Both the position numbers and the translations under genes were made by a program. A stretch of 64,000 bases of DNA. Origin: Stictocephala bisonia. Taxonomy: Eukaryota; Arthropoda; Insecta; Hemiptera; Membracidae. The stretch covers positions 1,133,020-1,197,019 of the forward strand of contig JAQJVL010000161.1 of assembly GCA_035578905.1 (NCBI GenBank). Reading direction: 5' to 3'. A model generated the notes under the pieces. The model did no database searches. It had not been told where the DNA came from and worked only from the letters and a program-made list of their open reading frames with translations. Positions 1 to 14,500 of this stretch are shown one piece after another; within the stretch, counting starts at the first letter, position 1; each line of letters begins with the position of its first letter.

Positions 1-3000
1 TGCTAGAGGGCTAACATGCCCTCCATACATATGTTACAGACCCTCCCCTGATAGAGGGCTAATATCCCCTCCTTTCCCATGTGACAGGTTATCTCATGCT
101 AGAGGGGCTAACATCCCCTCCTTACTTATGTTATAGGTTCTTTGCTGCTATAGGACTAACATTCCCTCCATACCTATGTTACAGGTCTTCTCATGCTAGA
201 GGGCTAACTCCATACTTATGTTACAGGTCTTCTCCTGCTAGAGGGCTAACATGCCCTCCATACATATGTTACAGACCCTCCCCTGATAGAGGGCTAATAT
301 CCCCTCCTTTCCCATGTGACAGGTTCTCTCATGCTAGAGGGGCTAACATCCCCTCCTTACTTATGTTATAGGTTCTTTGCTGCTATAGGACTAACATTCC
401 CTCCATACCTATGTTACAGGTCTTCTCATGCTAGAGGGCTAACTCCATACTTATGTTACAGGTCTTCTCCTGCTAGAGGGCTAACATGCCCTCCATACAT
501 ATATTACAGACCCTCCCCTGATAGAGGGCTAATATCCCCTCCTTTCCCATGTGACAGGTTCTCTCATGCTAGAGGGGCTAACGTCCCCTCCTTACTTATG
601 CTATAGGTTCTTTGCTGCTATAGGACTAACATCCCCTTCATACCTATGTTACAGGTCTTCTCCTGCTAGAGCGCGAACATCCCCTCACACCTATGTTATA
701 GGTCCTCTTCTGCTAGAGGGTTAACATGGCCTCCATAACTATGTTACAGATCTGCCCCTGCTGGAAAGCTAAAATCCCATCCTTACCCATGTTACAAGTT
801 CTGTCCTGCTAGACAGGCTAACATCCCCTCTATATCTATGTTGCAGATCCTCCCCTGCTAGAGGGCTAACATATCCTTCTTACCCATGTTACAAGTTCTG
901 TCCTGCTAGAAAGGCTAACATCCTCTCCTTACATGTCCAACATGCCCTCCTCTCTTGCTAGAGGGCCTAACATTCCCTCTTTACCTATGATACAGGACCT
1001 CTTCTGCTAGGGGGCTAATATGCCCTGCATACTTATGTTACAAGTCCTCTCTTGCTAGAGAGCTTATATACCCTCCTTACCCATGTTACAGGCCTTCTGC
1101 AGCTAGAGGGTTAACATCCCTCCATACCTATGTTTGGTTCTCTCCTGGTAGAGTGCTACCATCCCCTCCATACCTATGTTACTGGTCCTCTCTTGCTAGA
1201 GGGCCTAACGTTCCCTCTTTACCTATGATACAGGTCCTCTCCTGTTAGAGGGCTAACATCTCCTCCATACATATGTTATAGATCCTCTCCTGCTAGAGGG
1301 CTTATATCCCCTCCTTACCCATGTTACAGGCCTTGTGCAGCTAGAGGGTTCACATCCCTCCATACCTATGTTTGGTTCTCTCCTGGTAGAGTGCTACCAT
1401 CCCCTCCATACCTATGTTACAGGTCCTCTCCTACTAGAGGGCTAACATGCCCTCCCTAATTTACAGGTCCTTTTCTGCTAGAGAGCTAACATCCGCTCCA
1501 TACGTATGATACAGGTCCTCTCCTGCTAAGAGGGCTAAAATCCCCTCCATACATATGTTACAGGTCCTCTCCTGCTAAGAGGGCTAAAATCCCCTCCATA
1601 CCTATGATACAGGTCCTCTCCTGCTAAGAGGGCTAAAATCCCCTCCATACATATGTTACAGGTCCTCTCCTGCTAAGAGGGCTAAAATCCCCTCCATACA
1701 TATGATACAGGTCCTCTCCTGCTAAGAGGGCTAAAATCCTCTCCATACATATGATACAGGTCTTCTCCTGCTAAGAGGGCTAAAATCCCCTCCATACATA
1801 TGTTACAGGTCCTCTCCTGCTAAGAGAGCTAACATCCGCTCCATACCTATGATACAGGTCCTCTCCTGCTAAGAGGGCTAAAATCCCCTCCATACATATG
1901 ATACAGGTCCTCTCCTGCTAAGAGGGCTAAAATCCTCTCCATACATATGATACAGGTCCTCTCCTGCTAAGAGGGCTAAAATCCTCTCCATACATATGAT
2001 ACAGGTCCTCTCCTGCTAAGAGGGCTAAAATCCCCTCCATACATATGTTACAGGTCCTCTCCTGCTAAGAGAGCTAACATCCGCTCCATACCTATGATAC
2101 AGGTCCTCTCCTGCTAAGAGGGCTAAAATCCTCTCCATACATATGATACAGGTCCTCTCCTGCTAGAGAGCTAACATCCGCTCCATACCTATGATACAGG
2201 TCCTCTCCTGCTAGAGAGCTAACATCCCCTCCATACATATGTTACAGGTCCTCTCCTGCTAGTGGGTTAATATCCCCTCCTTACCCATGTTACAGTCCCT
2301 CTCCTGGTAGAGAGCTAACATCCGCTCCATACCTATGATACAGGTCCTCTCCTGCTAGAGAGCTAACATCCCCTCCATACATATGTTACAGGTCCTCTCC
2401 TGCTAGTGGGTTAATATCCCCTCCTTACCCATGTTACAGTCCCTCTCCTGGTAGAGAGCTAACATCCGCTCCATACCTATGATACAGGTCCTCTCCTGCT
2501 AGAGAGCTAACATCCACTCCATACATATGTTACAGGTCCTCTCCTGCTAGAGAGCTAACATGCCCTCCATACCTATGATACAGGTCCTCTCCTGCTAGAG
2601 AGCTAACATCCGCTCCATACCTATGATACAGGTCCTCTCCTGCTAGAGAGCTAACATCCCCTCCATACATATGTTACAGGTCCTCTCCTGCTAGTGGGTT
2701 AATATCCCCTCCTTACCCATGTTACAGTCCCTCTCCTGGTAGAGAGCTAACATCCGCTCCATACCTATGTTACAGGTCCTCTCCTGCTATAGGACTAACA
2801 TCCCCTCCATACCTATGTTACAGGTCCTCTCCTGCTAGAGGGCTAACATCCCCTCCATACATATGTTACAGGTCCTCTCCTGCTAGTGGGTTAATATCCC
2901 CTCCTTACCCATGTTACAGTCCCTCTCCTGGTAGAGAGCTAACATCCTCTCTCACCCATGTTACAGGTCCTCTCCTGCTAGAGGGCTAACATCCCCTCCA

Positions 3001-4366
3001 TACATATGTTACAGGTCCTCTCCTGCTAGTGGGTTAATATCCCCTCCTTACCCATGTTACAGTCCCTCTCCTGGTAGAGAGCTAACATCCGCTCCATACC
3101 TATGATACAGGTCCTCTCCTGCTAGAGAGCTAACATCCCCTCCATACATATGTTACAGGTCCTCTCCTGCTAGTGGGTTAATATCCCCTCCTTACCCATG
3201 TTACAGTCCCTCTCCTGGTAGAGAGCTAACATCCGCTCCATACCTATGATACAGGTCCTCTCCTGCTAGATAGCTAACATCCCCTCTATACATATGTTAC
3301 AGGTCCTCTCCTGCTAGAGGGCTAACATCCCCTCCATACATATGTTACAGGTCCTCTCCTGCTAGTGGGTTAATATCCCCTCCTTACCCATGTTACAGTC
3401 CCTCTCCTGGTAGAGAGCTAACATCCGCTCCATACCTATGATACAGGTCCTCTCCTGCTAGAGAGCTAACATCCCCTCTATACATATGTTACAGGTCCTC
3501 TCCTGCTAGAGGGCTAACATCCCCTCTATACATATGTTACAGGTCCTCTCCTGCTAGTGGGTTAATATCCCCTCCTTACCCATGTTACAGTCCCTCTCCT
3601 GGTAGAGAGCTAACATCCTCTCTCACCCATGTTACAGGTCCTCTCCTGCTAGTGGGTTAATATCCCCTCCTTACCCATGTTACAGTCCCTCTCCTGGTAG
3701 AGAGCTAACATCCGCTCCATACCTATGATACAGGTCCTCTCCTGCTAGAGAGCTAACATCCCCTCTATACATATGTTACAGGTCCTCTCCTGCTAGAGGG
3801 CTAACATCCCCTCTATACATATGTTACAGGTCCTCTCCTACTAGAGGGCTAACATCCCCTCTATACATATGTTACAGGTCCTCTCCTGCTAGAGAGCTAA
3901 CATCCCCTCTATACATATGTTACAGGTCCTCTCCTGCTAGAGGGCTAACATCCCCTCTATACATATGTTACAGGTCCTCTCCTGCTAGAGGGCTAACATC
4001 CCCTCTATACATATGTTACAGGTCCTCTCCTGCTAGAGGGCTAACATCCCCTCTATACATATGTTACAGGTCCTCTCCTGCTAGAGAGCTAACATCCCCT
4101 CTATACATATGTTACAGGTCCTCTCCTGCTAGAGGGCTAACATCCCCTCTATACATATGTTACAGGTCCTCTCCTGCTAGAGGGCTAACATCCCCTCCAT
4201 ACATATGTTACAGGTCCTCTCCTGCTTGAGGGCTAACATCCCCTCTATACATATGTTACAGGTCCTCTCCTGCTAGAGGGCTAACATCCCCTCCATACAT
4301 ATGTTACAGGTCCTCTCCTGCTTGAGGTTTAATACCCCTCCCCAACCATTTTAAAGGTTCTCCCCA
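1..4366. repeat. 48-bp satellite array, about 90 copies
   Basis: Tandem array of a 48-bp unit (ACAGGTCCTCTCCTGCTAGA, then GGGCTAACATCCCC, then CTMTACATATGTT), continuing beyond the left edge of the window. Units differ by point changes and 1-4 base indels. From 1 to about 660 five units form a 235-bp higher-order repeat, so the same text recurs at 1, 236 and 471. Between about 2200 and 3700 other multi-unit blocks recur. The most homogeneous copies lie at 3740-4320. The last units (4318-4366) decay into unique AT-rich DNA. Short open frames inside it are by-products of periodicity. Confidence 0.97.
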
Positions 4367-4841
4367 TTTGGGACATTTCATAGTTATGTGATTTTTTGCC
4401 CCCCACTATTTAGAGGTATAATATTTAAAGACACGATTACTTTGTTTTAAAATATTTTGTTGGCTATTAAGCTTAACAATATATTCTTTTGTTTTAATGA
4501 TAATTTCAGTTTGTAAAAATTAATTCCAAATAAAATTATGTCCTCTTATTTAACACAATTCGAAAAAAAATCTTATGAAATCTACATCGATAATTTAACT
4601 CATGCAGCTAAAGAAAAAAATACAACGCATTATTTTATATACATATACTGTATTACTATAAATCATATAATTATAAACCACTAATGTTTTTACCAAAATG
4701 TAGCAGAATGGGTGTTGCAAATGGGCGTGTTGTATTTTTTCTACATTTTTGAAATCAGCATTAACAAATAGTCACTTTTGTAAGCTGTGAAACTGACACA
4801 TGTTTATATCAATTTTCAGTTATTTATTTCATATTCTTTTT

Positions 4842-4883
<42 letters not shown>

Positions 4884-5880
4884 AATGTATGTATCTTCCC
4901 CAATTAACAGTTGCTCTGATTTATCATTACTAACAAATTTAATAATTCAACAGTCCATAACATAAGAATTACATTTTTTATAAAAAAAGCAAACCATTTT
5001 TTCATATATGTTGCATGTAAACCTGTTTATTATACCCAACTAATAGAATACCTAAAAATTACAGTACATATAAACTATTACTTATACAAAAACTAAAAAA
5101 GGAATATCTATTTGGGGTCTCAAAATACCCCACGTGACTAGTTAAGGGTTAAAAATTATTAACAAACATATTTTATTTAAATAATCATCAAAATTATTTC
5201 GTAGATAAATTATTTCCTTGTTCCAAAAAAGTTGAAAATTAAACCTGAAATGTATACTTTAATTGGCCCCATACTTTGTAATGGGTTTAACAAATTTTAT
5301 AATGCCCGCTTGAAAATTAGAGGTTCCATTTTTTTTAAATTATATTGTTTTATTAAATTTTTTATGGATGGAAAAATAACGATTCCTTATCTTTACTACT
5401 ACTGTATTACTTAAATATACTGTAATATGACTTTTCTGTTCCCCCCTCCCCATTCATTGATGAGCTCAGAGGCAAATTTATATCAACTGAAACATTGAAA
5501 CGTTCTTTTTAAGTCACCACAGTAAGTTTAGTAGGCAATGTAGAAAGTATTCAGTGTTAATCACCAAAGTCCTTTGAGAGGTTCAAATTATTTTTCAGTT
5601 TTATAATTCTTTGATTGAGTTGCTAAAGAACTGGTGACATTAATCCTCAAAATCAAAAAATACAATTATAATATTAATCACCCCTATTCATTGAATGATG
5701 CGTTTTGGAAACAGGATATGTACTTCTGTGGACTTATTCAATTCCATCCAAGCCGTCAAGCTAGTTGCTGCTGAGATCAACCAGCTCAACCAATGAGGGT
5801 GGTTTACTTTGGCTGACTATCTTCCCCATCATGAAATCCATTGCTGTTTTGTTTTTGATATTTTTTACTTTGTTCATATA
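4367..5880. other. AT-rich intergenic DNA, no gene seen
   Basis: No coding exon is recognisable. A pure T run of 38 bases lies at 4845-4882. The small open frames here have no recognisable composition or splice context. Confidence 0.7.
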
Positions 5881-6217
5881 TTACTTATATTTATTGTCCT
5901 TTTCACTTATTATTAATTTATTAGTGTTTTGTTTTCTTTTAACTCAAGTTTGTTGTTATTGTTTGGATAGTTGGATAGTTTATCTTTGTTAGTTATTACT
6001 TATATTTATTGTCTTTTTCACTTATTGTTAATTTATTAGTTTTTTGTTTTCTTTTAACTCAAGTTTGTTGTTATTGTTTGGATAGTTGGATAGTTTATCT
6101 TTGTTAGTTATTACTTATATTTATTGTCTTTTTCACTTATTGTTAATTTATTAGTGTTTTTGTTTTCTTTTCACTCAAGTTTGGTGTTATTGTTTGGATA
6201 GTTTATCTTTGTTAGTT
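5881..6217. repeat. 115-bp tandem repeat, about 2.9 copies
   Basis: A T-rich unit beginning TTACTTATATTTATTGTC recurs at 5881, 5996 and 6111. The third copy is shortened in its second half. The open frame over the first copy is low-complexity and not considered coding. Confidence 0.9.
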
Positions 6218-8340
6218 TAATGGATTATTATTGTTGATAACTGATTAATGGAATCATTGGAGCCATCTATGTTACCATTTATAAATTGGTGATATGCCGT
6301 TGGTATGATACATAAATAATGAATAATGTTCACGCTTACTTTGCATGACCCTATTTAATGTTTATTTGGTTACTATTTATAAACATTAAAGAAATAATTC
6401 CTAAGTTCAAATAGCAAATTGGTTAAACATCATTAACAAATTTGTAATTAATTTTGAGACTTTAAATTAATAACAATCTCTTATTATGCAATAATTTATT
6501 CATACAAGGTAGTGTTCTGTTCATAAGATAGATCTCAGGCTACAAACTCTTATATCGTCATAAAAAAGTCACTTTTTTCTTTTTCTCTTATTCTAGTTTT
6601 CAATTTGTAAAGAAGTAAAATTTTGTTGAATGTTAGTCATGCTCATATTCAAAATATGTATTTCCCTTTCAGTAATACATTCTTTGCTTTCATCATCAAC
6701 ATCACCAACATAAATATGTCAAGTACTTGGCTGGTTACTTACATCAATATTGTCCTCAGTCACTATAGTTATTTTTATCTAAATTACTTCGTACTCTTCC
6801 CCACTACCCTCTTCCTGTGACACCGATCCATTATCGGGAATATCTTCCATGTCCGTGCCAACATCAGTATTATGTTCACTGTCTTGTCGGACTGACATAC
6901 CATATAAACAAGCCCTTATTTTACTAGAACGACTTAGTTCACTCATTTTGATAATCAATAATAATTTTGATAATCTGTCTGATTGATTATTATTAATTTC
7001 ATCCTTATTTAACATTTTCAACTCTGTTACATAGTCCATTCAAACATGTTTATTCATTACTGCATACATTTATGACAACTCAGATGGAATAGTGTCACTC
7101 TTACCACAGTCTAATAACATACGGTCACAACACCTCCATTGCTCTGCTCCAATTAGCCGGATCATAGAAATAAATCACATTCCTGTTGTCGTGCATTGTG
7201 TCTTTGGAAAGAAGTGGAATAATAACAATAGAAAAAGTGCCATGACAGATTATAGATATAAGTTATTTGACATTTACTCATAACAGTTGTGGGTATAAAG
7301 AGTGCAGAAATATGCACTACTGCACTCCCGTCGCTAAGAGCACTAATATCGCTTGTCGCCAATTTTTAACAGAGTTTCGTAACTGTATGTTATTACTACA
7401 GTGACTGTGCTATTATTAAGGCAATACATGTGCCATTAACAAACAACCTAATCTTTTCTATTAAGTCTACATATTGCTTTTTTAAGCCCTCATAAAATTA
7501 TTAAAATGAATAGAAAGGGTGTTGAATTGAGTATTCTTGAGATGTTTCTTAAAAGAGGTTTTCTTTAATTCTATTTACATTAGACAAAAAAATTTAAAAA
7601 TTTAAAGCCAATGTAGGAAGTTTCATTTTCAAATAATTCTCAATTATGCGTCTCAAAGACTATTCTGTTACTGGTATTGTATAGATTAAGAGAAATCATT
7701 TCATTATTCTGCACAGTGTAATTGTTTCCTGTATGCATTGACTGAATACTGTTAATATCATCAGTTATGAAATGAAATGTTTTCCTGTTTCCCTTGATTT
7801 AAAATTTAATATCACTCTCATAACTTTTTTTGTACTTTAGGATACTGCTAAGATTCAATTTAGAAGGTGCACCATATATACTAATCCCATAACTATTATG
7901 GGAATGTATTAATGCAAAGTAAATTTGTTTTAAGGTTCTTGATTGCATATCTTTGATATTTGCCAAAGATAATACTAGATGATACTTTATTCAGAATAAA
8001 TTGTACGTGTTGATTACAATTTAAATTTTGAGCAATTATAAACCAAAGCAATTATTTACCAGTCATTTTTCTGCAATAGTAATATTTCCAATATTTATGA
8101 TATAATGATAGTTAAACTTTGACTGTTGAATTTTAAATTGTAGGAACTGGGATTTAGTAACAGATTCTTTTTACTTAAAAATAAATTAATGTTGTTTAAA
8201 GAATTATAAACAGATTTTTCTATGATAATGTGATCCTTTCCTTTTATCTGATATCTTTGACCCCAGAATTATGTCAAATATTCTTTTTACTATATATGAT
8301 AAATGTCTATACATACTCACAAATCTTCATATTGTTGCAG
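6218..8340. other. AT-rich stretch upstream of the first visible Beat exon
   Basis: No gene was recognised. An 86-codon open frame on the - strand (6779-7039) ends in an acidic, serine-rich tail and resembles a disordered N-terminal region, but no family was recognised and it opens into stops on both sides. The missing 5' exon(s) of the Beat gene might lie here or further left, but none could be picked out. Confidence 0.5.
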
Positions 8341-8561
8341 TTCTGGAATGCAGTGCACTAAGTAACGTCAGAGTCTCTGTGCCCAATGCCGCTCTAAGAG
8401 GAGACTCTGTCATCCTTCACTGCTTCTTTGACCTGGAGGGGGACATTCTCTACTCTGTCAAATGGTACAAGGACCGCCAAGAGTTTTACCGATACACTCC
8501 CAGAGAGACTCCTCCAGTGAAATCCTTCCCCATCCCAGGCCTCTCTCAGCTACGGGTTGAG
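8341..8561 (+). CDS. Beat exon: N-terminal part of Ig domain 1
   Basis: Preceded by the acceptor CATATTGTTGCAG and followed by GAG/GTCTGT. The exon starts with the last two bases of a codon, so an upstream exon is required. It encodes 73 residues from LECSALSNVRVSVPNA through GDSVILHCFF, VKWYKDRQEFYRYTP and KSFPIPGLSQLRVE. It contains the B-strand cysteine and the core tryptophan of the first Ig domain. The exon is clearly richer in GC than its surroundings. Confidence 0.88.
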
Positions 8562-11500
8562 GTCTGTCAATTTGCTAACTGTTGCAGTTTATTATTTCAG
8601 AGTAATGTTTTCAATTTTACAAAAAGTCAACAGTTAATTTATTAATTACCTATCGATTGCTTCATTTAAGCAATTAATTCAAATCTCTATAGTAAGTGCA
8701 GACCCCACGTTAAAAATTCAGCCTGGGCAGAATTTGAAAACACTAGTTCGATCATTGGCCAGTACATTTTGCAGAGAGTCTTTTCCTTCAAGTCAGTGTG
8801 AGAGAGAGAGCCCGTCAACTGTCTTTGTCACACCGTCTGCTGACTAAGTCTTCTCTCTCACAATACTTTTGCTCAGAGCAGAGTGTATTGTGTAATTTAA
8901 TAAGTCGCTCTCTTAGGGACTTTTTATATTATAATTCTCACCTAAGAAAACAAGCTGCACTTTCACCATAAGTTCTTCTTATAAAGACCTTTATTCATTG
9001 ATTGATGAAAATAATCATAATCTTTTTTTGACATGTTCGTTAACACAGATTGTTATAAATATGATCTCTTGTCAACTTACAATCTAAATACAATCGTCTA
9101 CAAAACTTAATGTTATTTATAACTGCTGTATTTAATATTCACCTCTCTCCAATAGTTATAAACTGTTTAAGGTGTCATGTACATGAAGCAATATCCACTA
9201 TAGTATAAATACATTGGATTTTGACAATGCATTTCTAAAGGCTCAATTTATCATCTTCAAATTAATCAAGTTAATGATTGATAGAAAATTATTGAAGATT
9301 TCCAATACTTCAAGCGTTTTAACCCGTGAGAATAAGCACCTGAGAGAGGCTCAGTTAGGAGTGTTTTTTACTGTACATCCAAATTCACCATCAGAAATTT
9401 TTCATACTAAGTGTACCTTCTCAGAATAGCCTTGTCATCCATAAAATAAACAGTTTATTCTGCCTCTTTTTCCATATACCATTATATACCCCTTCAGTTT
9501 AGATCAGAGAGCAGAGGTGTGTGTGCAGAGAGGTGTTTGATATTAGTGGCCACATACAGTGGTATCCACTCACCTGCCCACCCTTACACGCACAGTGGTA
9601 TTGACCCACCGACCGGCCCTTACACATACAGTGGTACTGACCCACCCACCCACCCTTACACGTACAGTGGTATTGATCCACCCACCCACCCTTACACGCA
9701 CAGTACAGTTATTTTTGTCAACCAACCCTTTTATTCTAGTCGTTATTAGTTCTTCTTAAGAGTATACATATAATATATATGAACCATTTTTATAGTTTCT
9801 ATTTTGTATATATTGCTACTATTTTATAAGCCATGCATATTGTGCATGCTTGACAAATACTCCTAAATGATGATGAATTTTCGGAGCAAGACGAAAGATA
9901 GTTGGATGAAGAAGTAGTATTAGATAAAGGTCTTGAGAAGCAAGATGAACAGCAGTTTAGTAACCATCAAACTTATTCTGAAGAGAAAACAGGTGAGGCT
10001 GAAACAATGGCCATATGTGGCGAACATACCGAGAATACTTGTACCGGCTGTCGTGATGAGCAGCAACCCCAAGAATACTATAAGGACTGGTTTGTATATG
10101 TAAGGATTGATATGTGTTTAATTATATTCATAATTTTTTTAATGCGGTTTATATGCTACTTCTAATTAAACATTGTTATTATATATGTTAGCGAGTACCA
10201 ATTCATCTTAGTTTATTTTTACATATTATATAAATAAAAATAATTGATTAAAGTTTGTGCAATATTTATTAAGTTACTTAACTAGTACGATTTAAAAAAA
10301 ATAAAAACTTCTTATCGTATTATTTACGTATGATACAGCTGCAGGTTGGGTAATTGTATGTACATGTTAAATCAAATAGGACATCAGCAAACTTACCTTA
10401 AAAGACAAGTTCACTAACATCAGAGTAGTAGTAACATACACAAAATAAACACAATCTCTCCATACAATATGCCCACCCATACACGTTCAGTGCTATTGAC
10501 CCACTGTACGTGTATGAGTGGGTGGGCGGGTGGGTCAATACCAGTGTACGTGTATGGATGGGCGGGTGGGTCATTACCACTGTACATGTATGGGTGGGGC
10601 AGTTTCGTTCTATGTAGCGTTCTATGGCTGCAGTTTCAATAGTTTGTGTTCTCTCGGGTTAAGGAACAAACACATTTCAACAGGTATAAAAACTCCTGTC
10701 ATTTTCAGGTGTTACTTACCTACATTTTATAACTAGTTTTTTTTCTTCTTAACTCAGTAATTTATGAAAACCCTAAAAACTACATGATCATAGACTATGG
10801 TTAACTGTTAAGAAAGTCACGTGTACTTCAAAACTATCACACATAACGCAGTTATGACAAAATATAAAAACACAACATGAAATAGAAAACAAATACAAAA
10901 TATGAAAATGTTCAACAATATACAGTGTGGGTTATTAAATAGAAAAAATATTCAGCTTTTCCAAACATTGTATGATTTTCCAACTCTACAAAGATGGAGT
11001 GATTAGGACCACTACACTCAACAGCTGAACTCACCAAGAACATCAAAGACGAATTGAATCCCTGCAGCAAGCCAATCCATGGTGAGTGGAACTCCCTGGG
11101 CGTTCCCCCCAATAACCTTCCAATAAAACTATGTACATCTTAATTATGCTTGCGTTTAATTTTTCTGCCGAACTCCTTATGGACCATTCTCCATTGGAAA
11201 TGAAGTGTCACTAAATTACAAAAAAAAAAAAAAAAAAAAAAAAAATACTATTTCTTCAGTCCAGTTGGTATATATTTAAAAAGTTTTAATTTCTCAACTT
11301 TCTAGAACAGGACCTTTATTGTAACTTCTTAAAACTTTAAACCAGCACCATTATTTAAAGAGCGAACCTTTAGAGGTTGGATTTTCATAGATTTATATTC
11401 TACTAGTAAAGATCTTTAATTTGCTGTACAATTGACCTATGCTCTCATTTAAAATTTTCTTTTGACTCCTTGCGGGCCATTCCCTTGATGTAACAGAAAA

Positions 11501-14500
11501 CTGGTAGTTACTAAAAAGTATATTAATAAATGCAGTAATGATGTACGAAGTTTTGGTGCTTTATCTGTAATCGTTAATGTTCTGGGAAATTATTAATGTT
11601 CTGGAACTTTTCTTCCACACTGTATAGTTAATATAGTCCGGCTATTCTTGTACAGTCTGCATTTGTTCAGAATTGTGAGCAGGCTCCTTTGCCAACATTT
11701 CTGTGAAATTTTATTTTGGATATTGCTTTTGTGTCTTCATTAAAATCAAAGTTCATTAAATTGTGATGTTAAAGTATACATAGATCTAATGGAAGCATAG
11801 GATGTTGCTAGTGATACACAACATTGGTTTCCCTCTGTTTTATTCTTTGCTGGATCAATTCGAGATAGAATTTTGCTGTTATAACATAATAGTTTAATAA
11901 ACCTACACTCCTGTACATCACGTCTCAATATATGTTCCTTCCTTCATTAAAAATAACCCTGATGATTTTTCAAAAGAAGAATTTATCATTTAAATCCATT
12001 ACAAAACATCTCAAATAATACATTTTGAAATGAAATGAAATGAAATGAAATGAAAAACGTCTTTATTCATATTCAAGAGGCGAAGTTAGGGCTGCAAAGC
12101 CCTCTCTACCACTTAACCTCATCATACATAACAAGATATTTTCAAATATAAATAACAATTTACAAGGAAATACAAAATAGAAATTGCAATGTACGAAGTA
12201 AAACATATAAAGTCAAAAAATGTGAAACATTATATTTAAACTTAAAAATATTTCGACTATCTCAAACAAAACTACTGTTATTCATAACATTTATTCAAAA
12301 CTACATTCATTCGGCACAATCACTCATTACCGCCACCACCAAGCCACAGCGACACCAACCACTACTCCCGCTAGGCCCGCAGCAGATAGCACCTCACCTC
12401 CGCCCCAAACCTAGTGTGCTTATCGATGGATCTGATATTATCAGGCAGAGCATTCCAGAGCCTGCACGCGGAGACAATAAATGATTTGTTGAAAGTGGTG
12501 GTGCGGTGAACTGGAATAGCTAACATTGACTCACCACGTCTTGTTCTACGCACACCAACTTGTGACAGATAAACAAACTGCTCTGACAGATAATTAGGAA
12601 TTTGGTTTTGAAGAACACTGTGCAACAATATCAGGATATGGAATTGTCGAAGATTGTTTAACTTTAAGATAGATAATTGGTAGAAAAATGGAGTAACATG
12701 ATCCCTTCGCCTCAGGTTGAAAATAAATCTGATACAGTAGTTTTGGGCACGCTGTAATCTTTCCGCGAACTCAACAGACATGTCATTGATTACAGTATCA
12801 CAGTAGTTAAAGTGAGTGAAAACTAGAGTCTTTACTAACAACACCTTGACATTGAGAGGGAAAAACATGGCAAATCTTTTCAAAGTGTGTATAGCAGCAA
12901 AAACTCTATTACACATTACAGCTACTTGATCAGTCCAGTTCAAATTTTTATTCATAATAAGTCCTAGGTTTTTAACTTTGTCACAAAACGGTAATTCTGT
13001 ATTGTTAAGTTTGAGTTTTGGTATATTTGTCAGGTCAATGTTAGAAGTGAGTCTAGTAGAGCCCAACAATATTGTTTGGGTTTTGGCCTCATTGAGCCAA
13101 AACTTTTTAGATTTTAGAGGTATTGACTGCGTAGTTTGTTAAATGTTCAATAATTAAATATTTACTATATTTACTCTGCTTGAAATTAATAAATAAACAA
13201 ATTAGATTGATTTTAATTGATACGTGAAAATAAATAGAGAATGTCCTTGAAATCAGTGACTTGCACAAAATCCTTTGAAAAAATAAAATGCTTTGGAGCA
13301 TTTCTAAATTAATTAAAATGTAAAATTGTAAAAGTGAAATCTTGTTCATCATCATGATTTCAAAGAACATACTTTTTGACGCCATTAGCGACATTTCATC
13401 TTTTCAGGGAGGACGGCCCACTAGGAGTTGAACGAAAATCTTCAACTTAAGCCTAGGTCAAGTTTGATATCAAAGGAAAGGTCTATTCAAGAGAAATTAC
13501 CTGCCACAAATCGGATTTCGAAAGATCTATTCTTTACAGAGTAGCTTTGAATTTCAAAGTATCATTTGAATTTCAAAGTAACTAATTTTAACATCATTAT
13601 TTCTCTACTATTTAACGGTTTTAAGTCAGTTATTCTGATAAAAAAATTATACTTTATGGAAGACAATTATTACAAAAATTAAATTATCTATCGAATAAAA
13701 TAACGTTGCTGTGAAAGCGTTTCAATTCTTTTCCACTCTGAATATTTAGGTATTTCATAATAAATTCTTGAGCCAATATGCATAGGTTAATTTTCAAAAC
13801 GTTTCAGTCTCTATTGAATAGGTTTTAATGTGAAATTTTGATGCTTGTGAATAGGTTGTCTCTCCAACAATTGTATTCAAATTTTTGCTTTAGAAAACAC
13901 ATGTATTCCAAAACATAATGACTATAAAAGTTAACATTTTTTGTTTTTTTAACAAATCCCTACAGGGAGTTCTAAGAAAAACTTGGCTATAATTTGTGAC
14001 TCTTTTTTGCATTGATTAGAGCACAGTTTCCAGTGTCCCTAAAATATTATACCATATCATTACCAAGGTAATATAAGTATGTAAAGAATAAGTTGGATGG
14101 ATAAAATAGTTTAAGTCCCTCAACACTGACAGTAAAAATATAAAAAAAATAAGTTTTCTCAAATTTTCTATGTAATTTTGCCTCTTTAAATGCTAATGAA
14201 TACTAATACCTAAGAATTTGGATCAATCTTTAGTTTTTAAAATTATTTATTGATAATTCAATTTGTTACTTTCAAGTTATTTATTGATTTGAATTTTTAC
14301 TGTTTTATTCAAACTGTAGACAATTTTTCTAAATAATGTTATTTAAAGTGTCCAAAATTTTACACTATCATATTTAAAAAATTCAATCTTCATGTTGTTA
14401 AAAACTAAGTGTTTTCTAATCTTAAAATGTCCTTATTTGTTTGTATATTAGTTTGTTATACTTCCCTTATGATTTAATTTTCCTGAGATCACTCATTTTT

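Noticed and set aside
81..606. Two overlapping 96-codon open frames with almost the same protein
   Set aside because: They are the 235-bp higher-order repeat of the 48-bp satellite read in frame. No splice or start context.
6779..7039. Acidic 86-codon frame on the - strand as a host gene exon
   Set aside because: The tail looks protein-like, but no family, splice sites or neighbouring exons could be recognised. Left as a note in the surrounding stretch.
9499..9759. Open frames rich in Thr-His-Pro across the minisatellite
   Set aside because: The reading results from the CACCC/ACACG periodic sequence and is open in several frames and on both strands.
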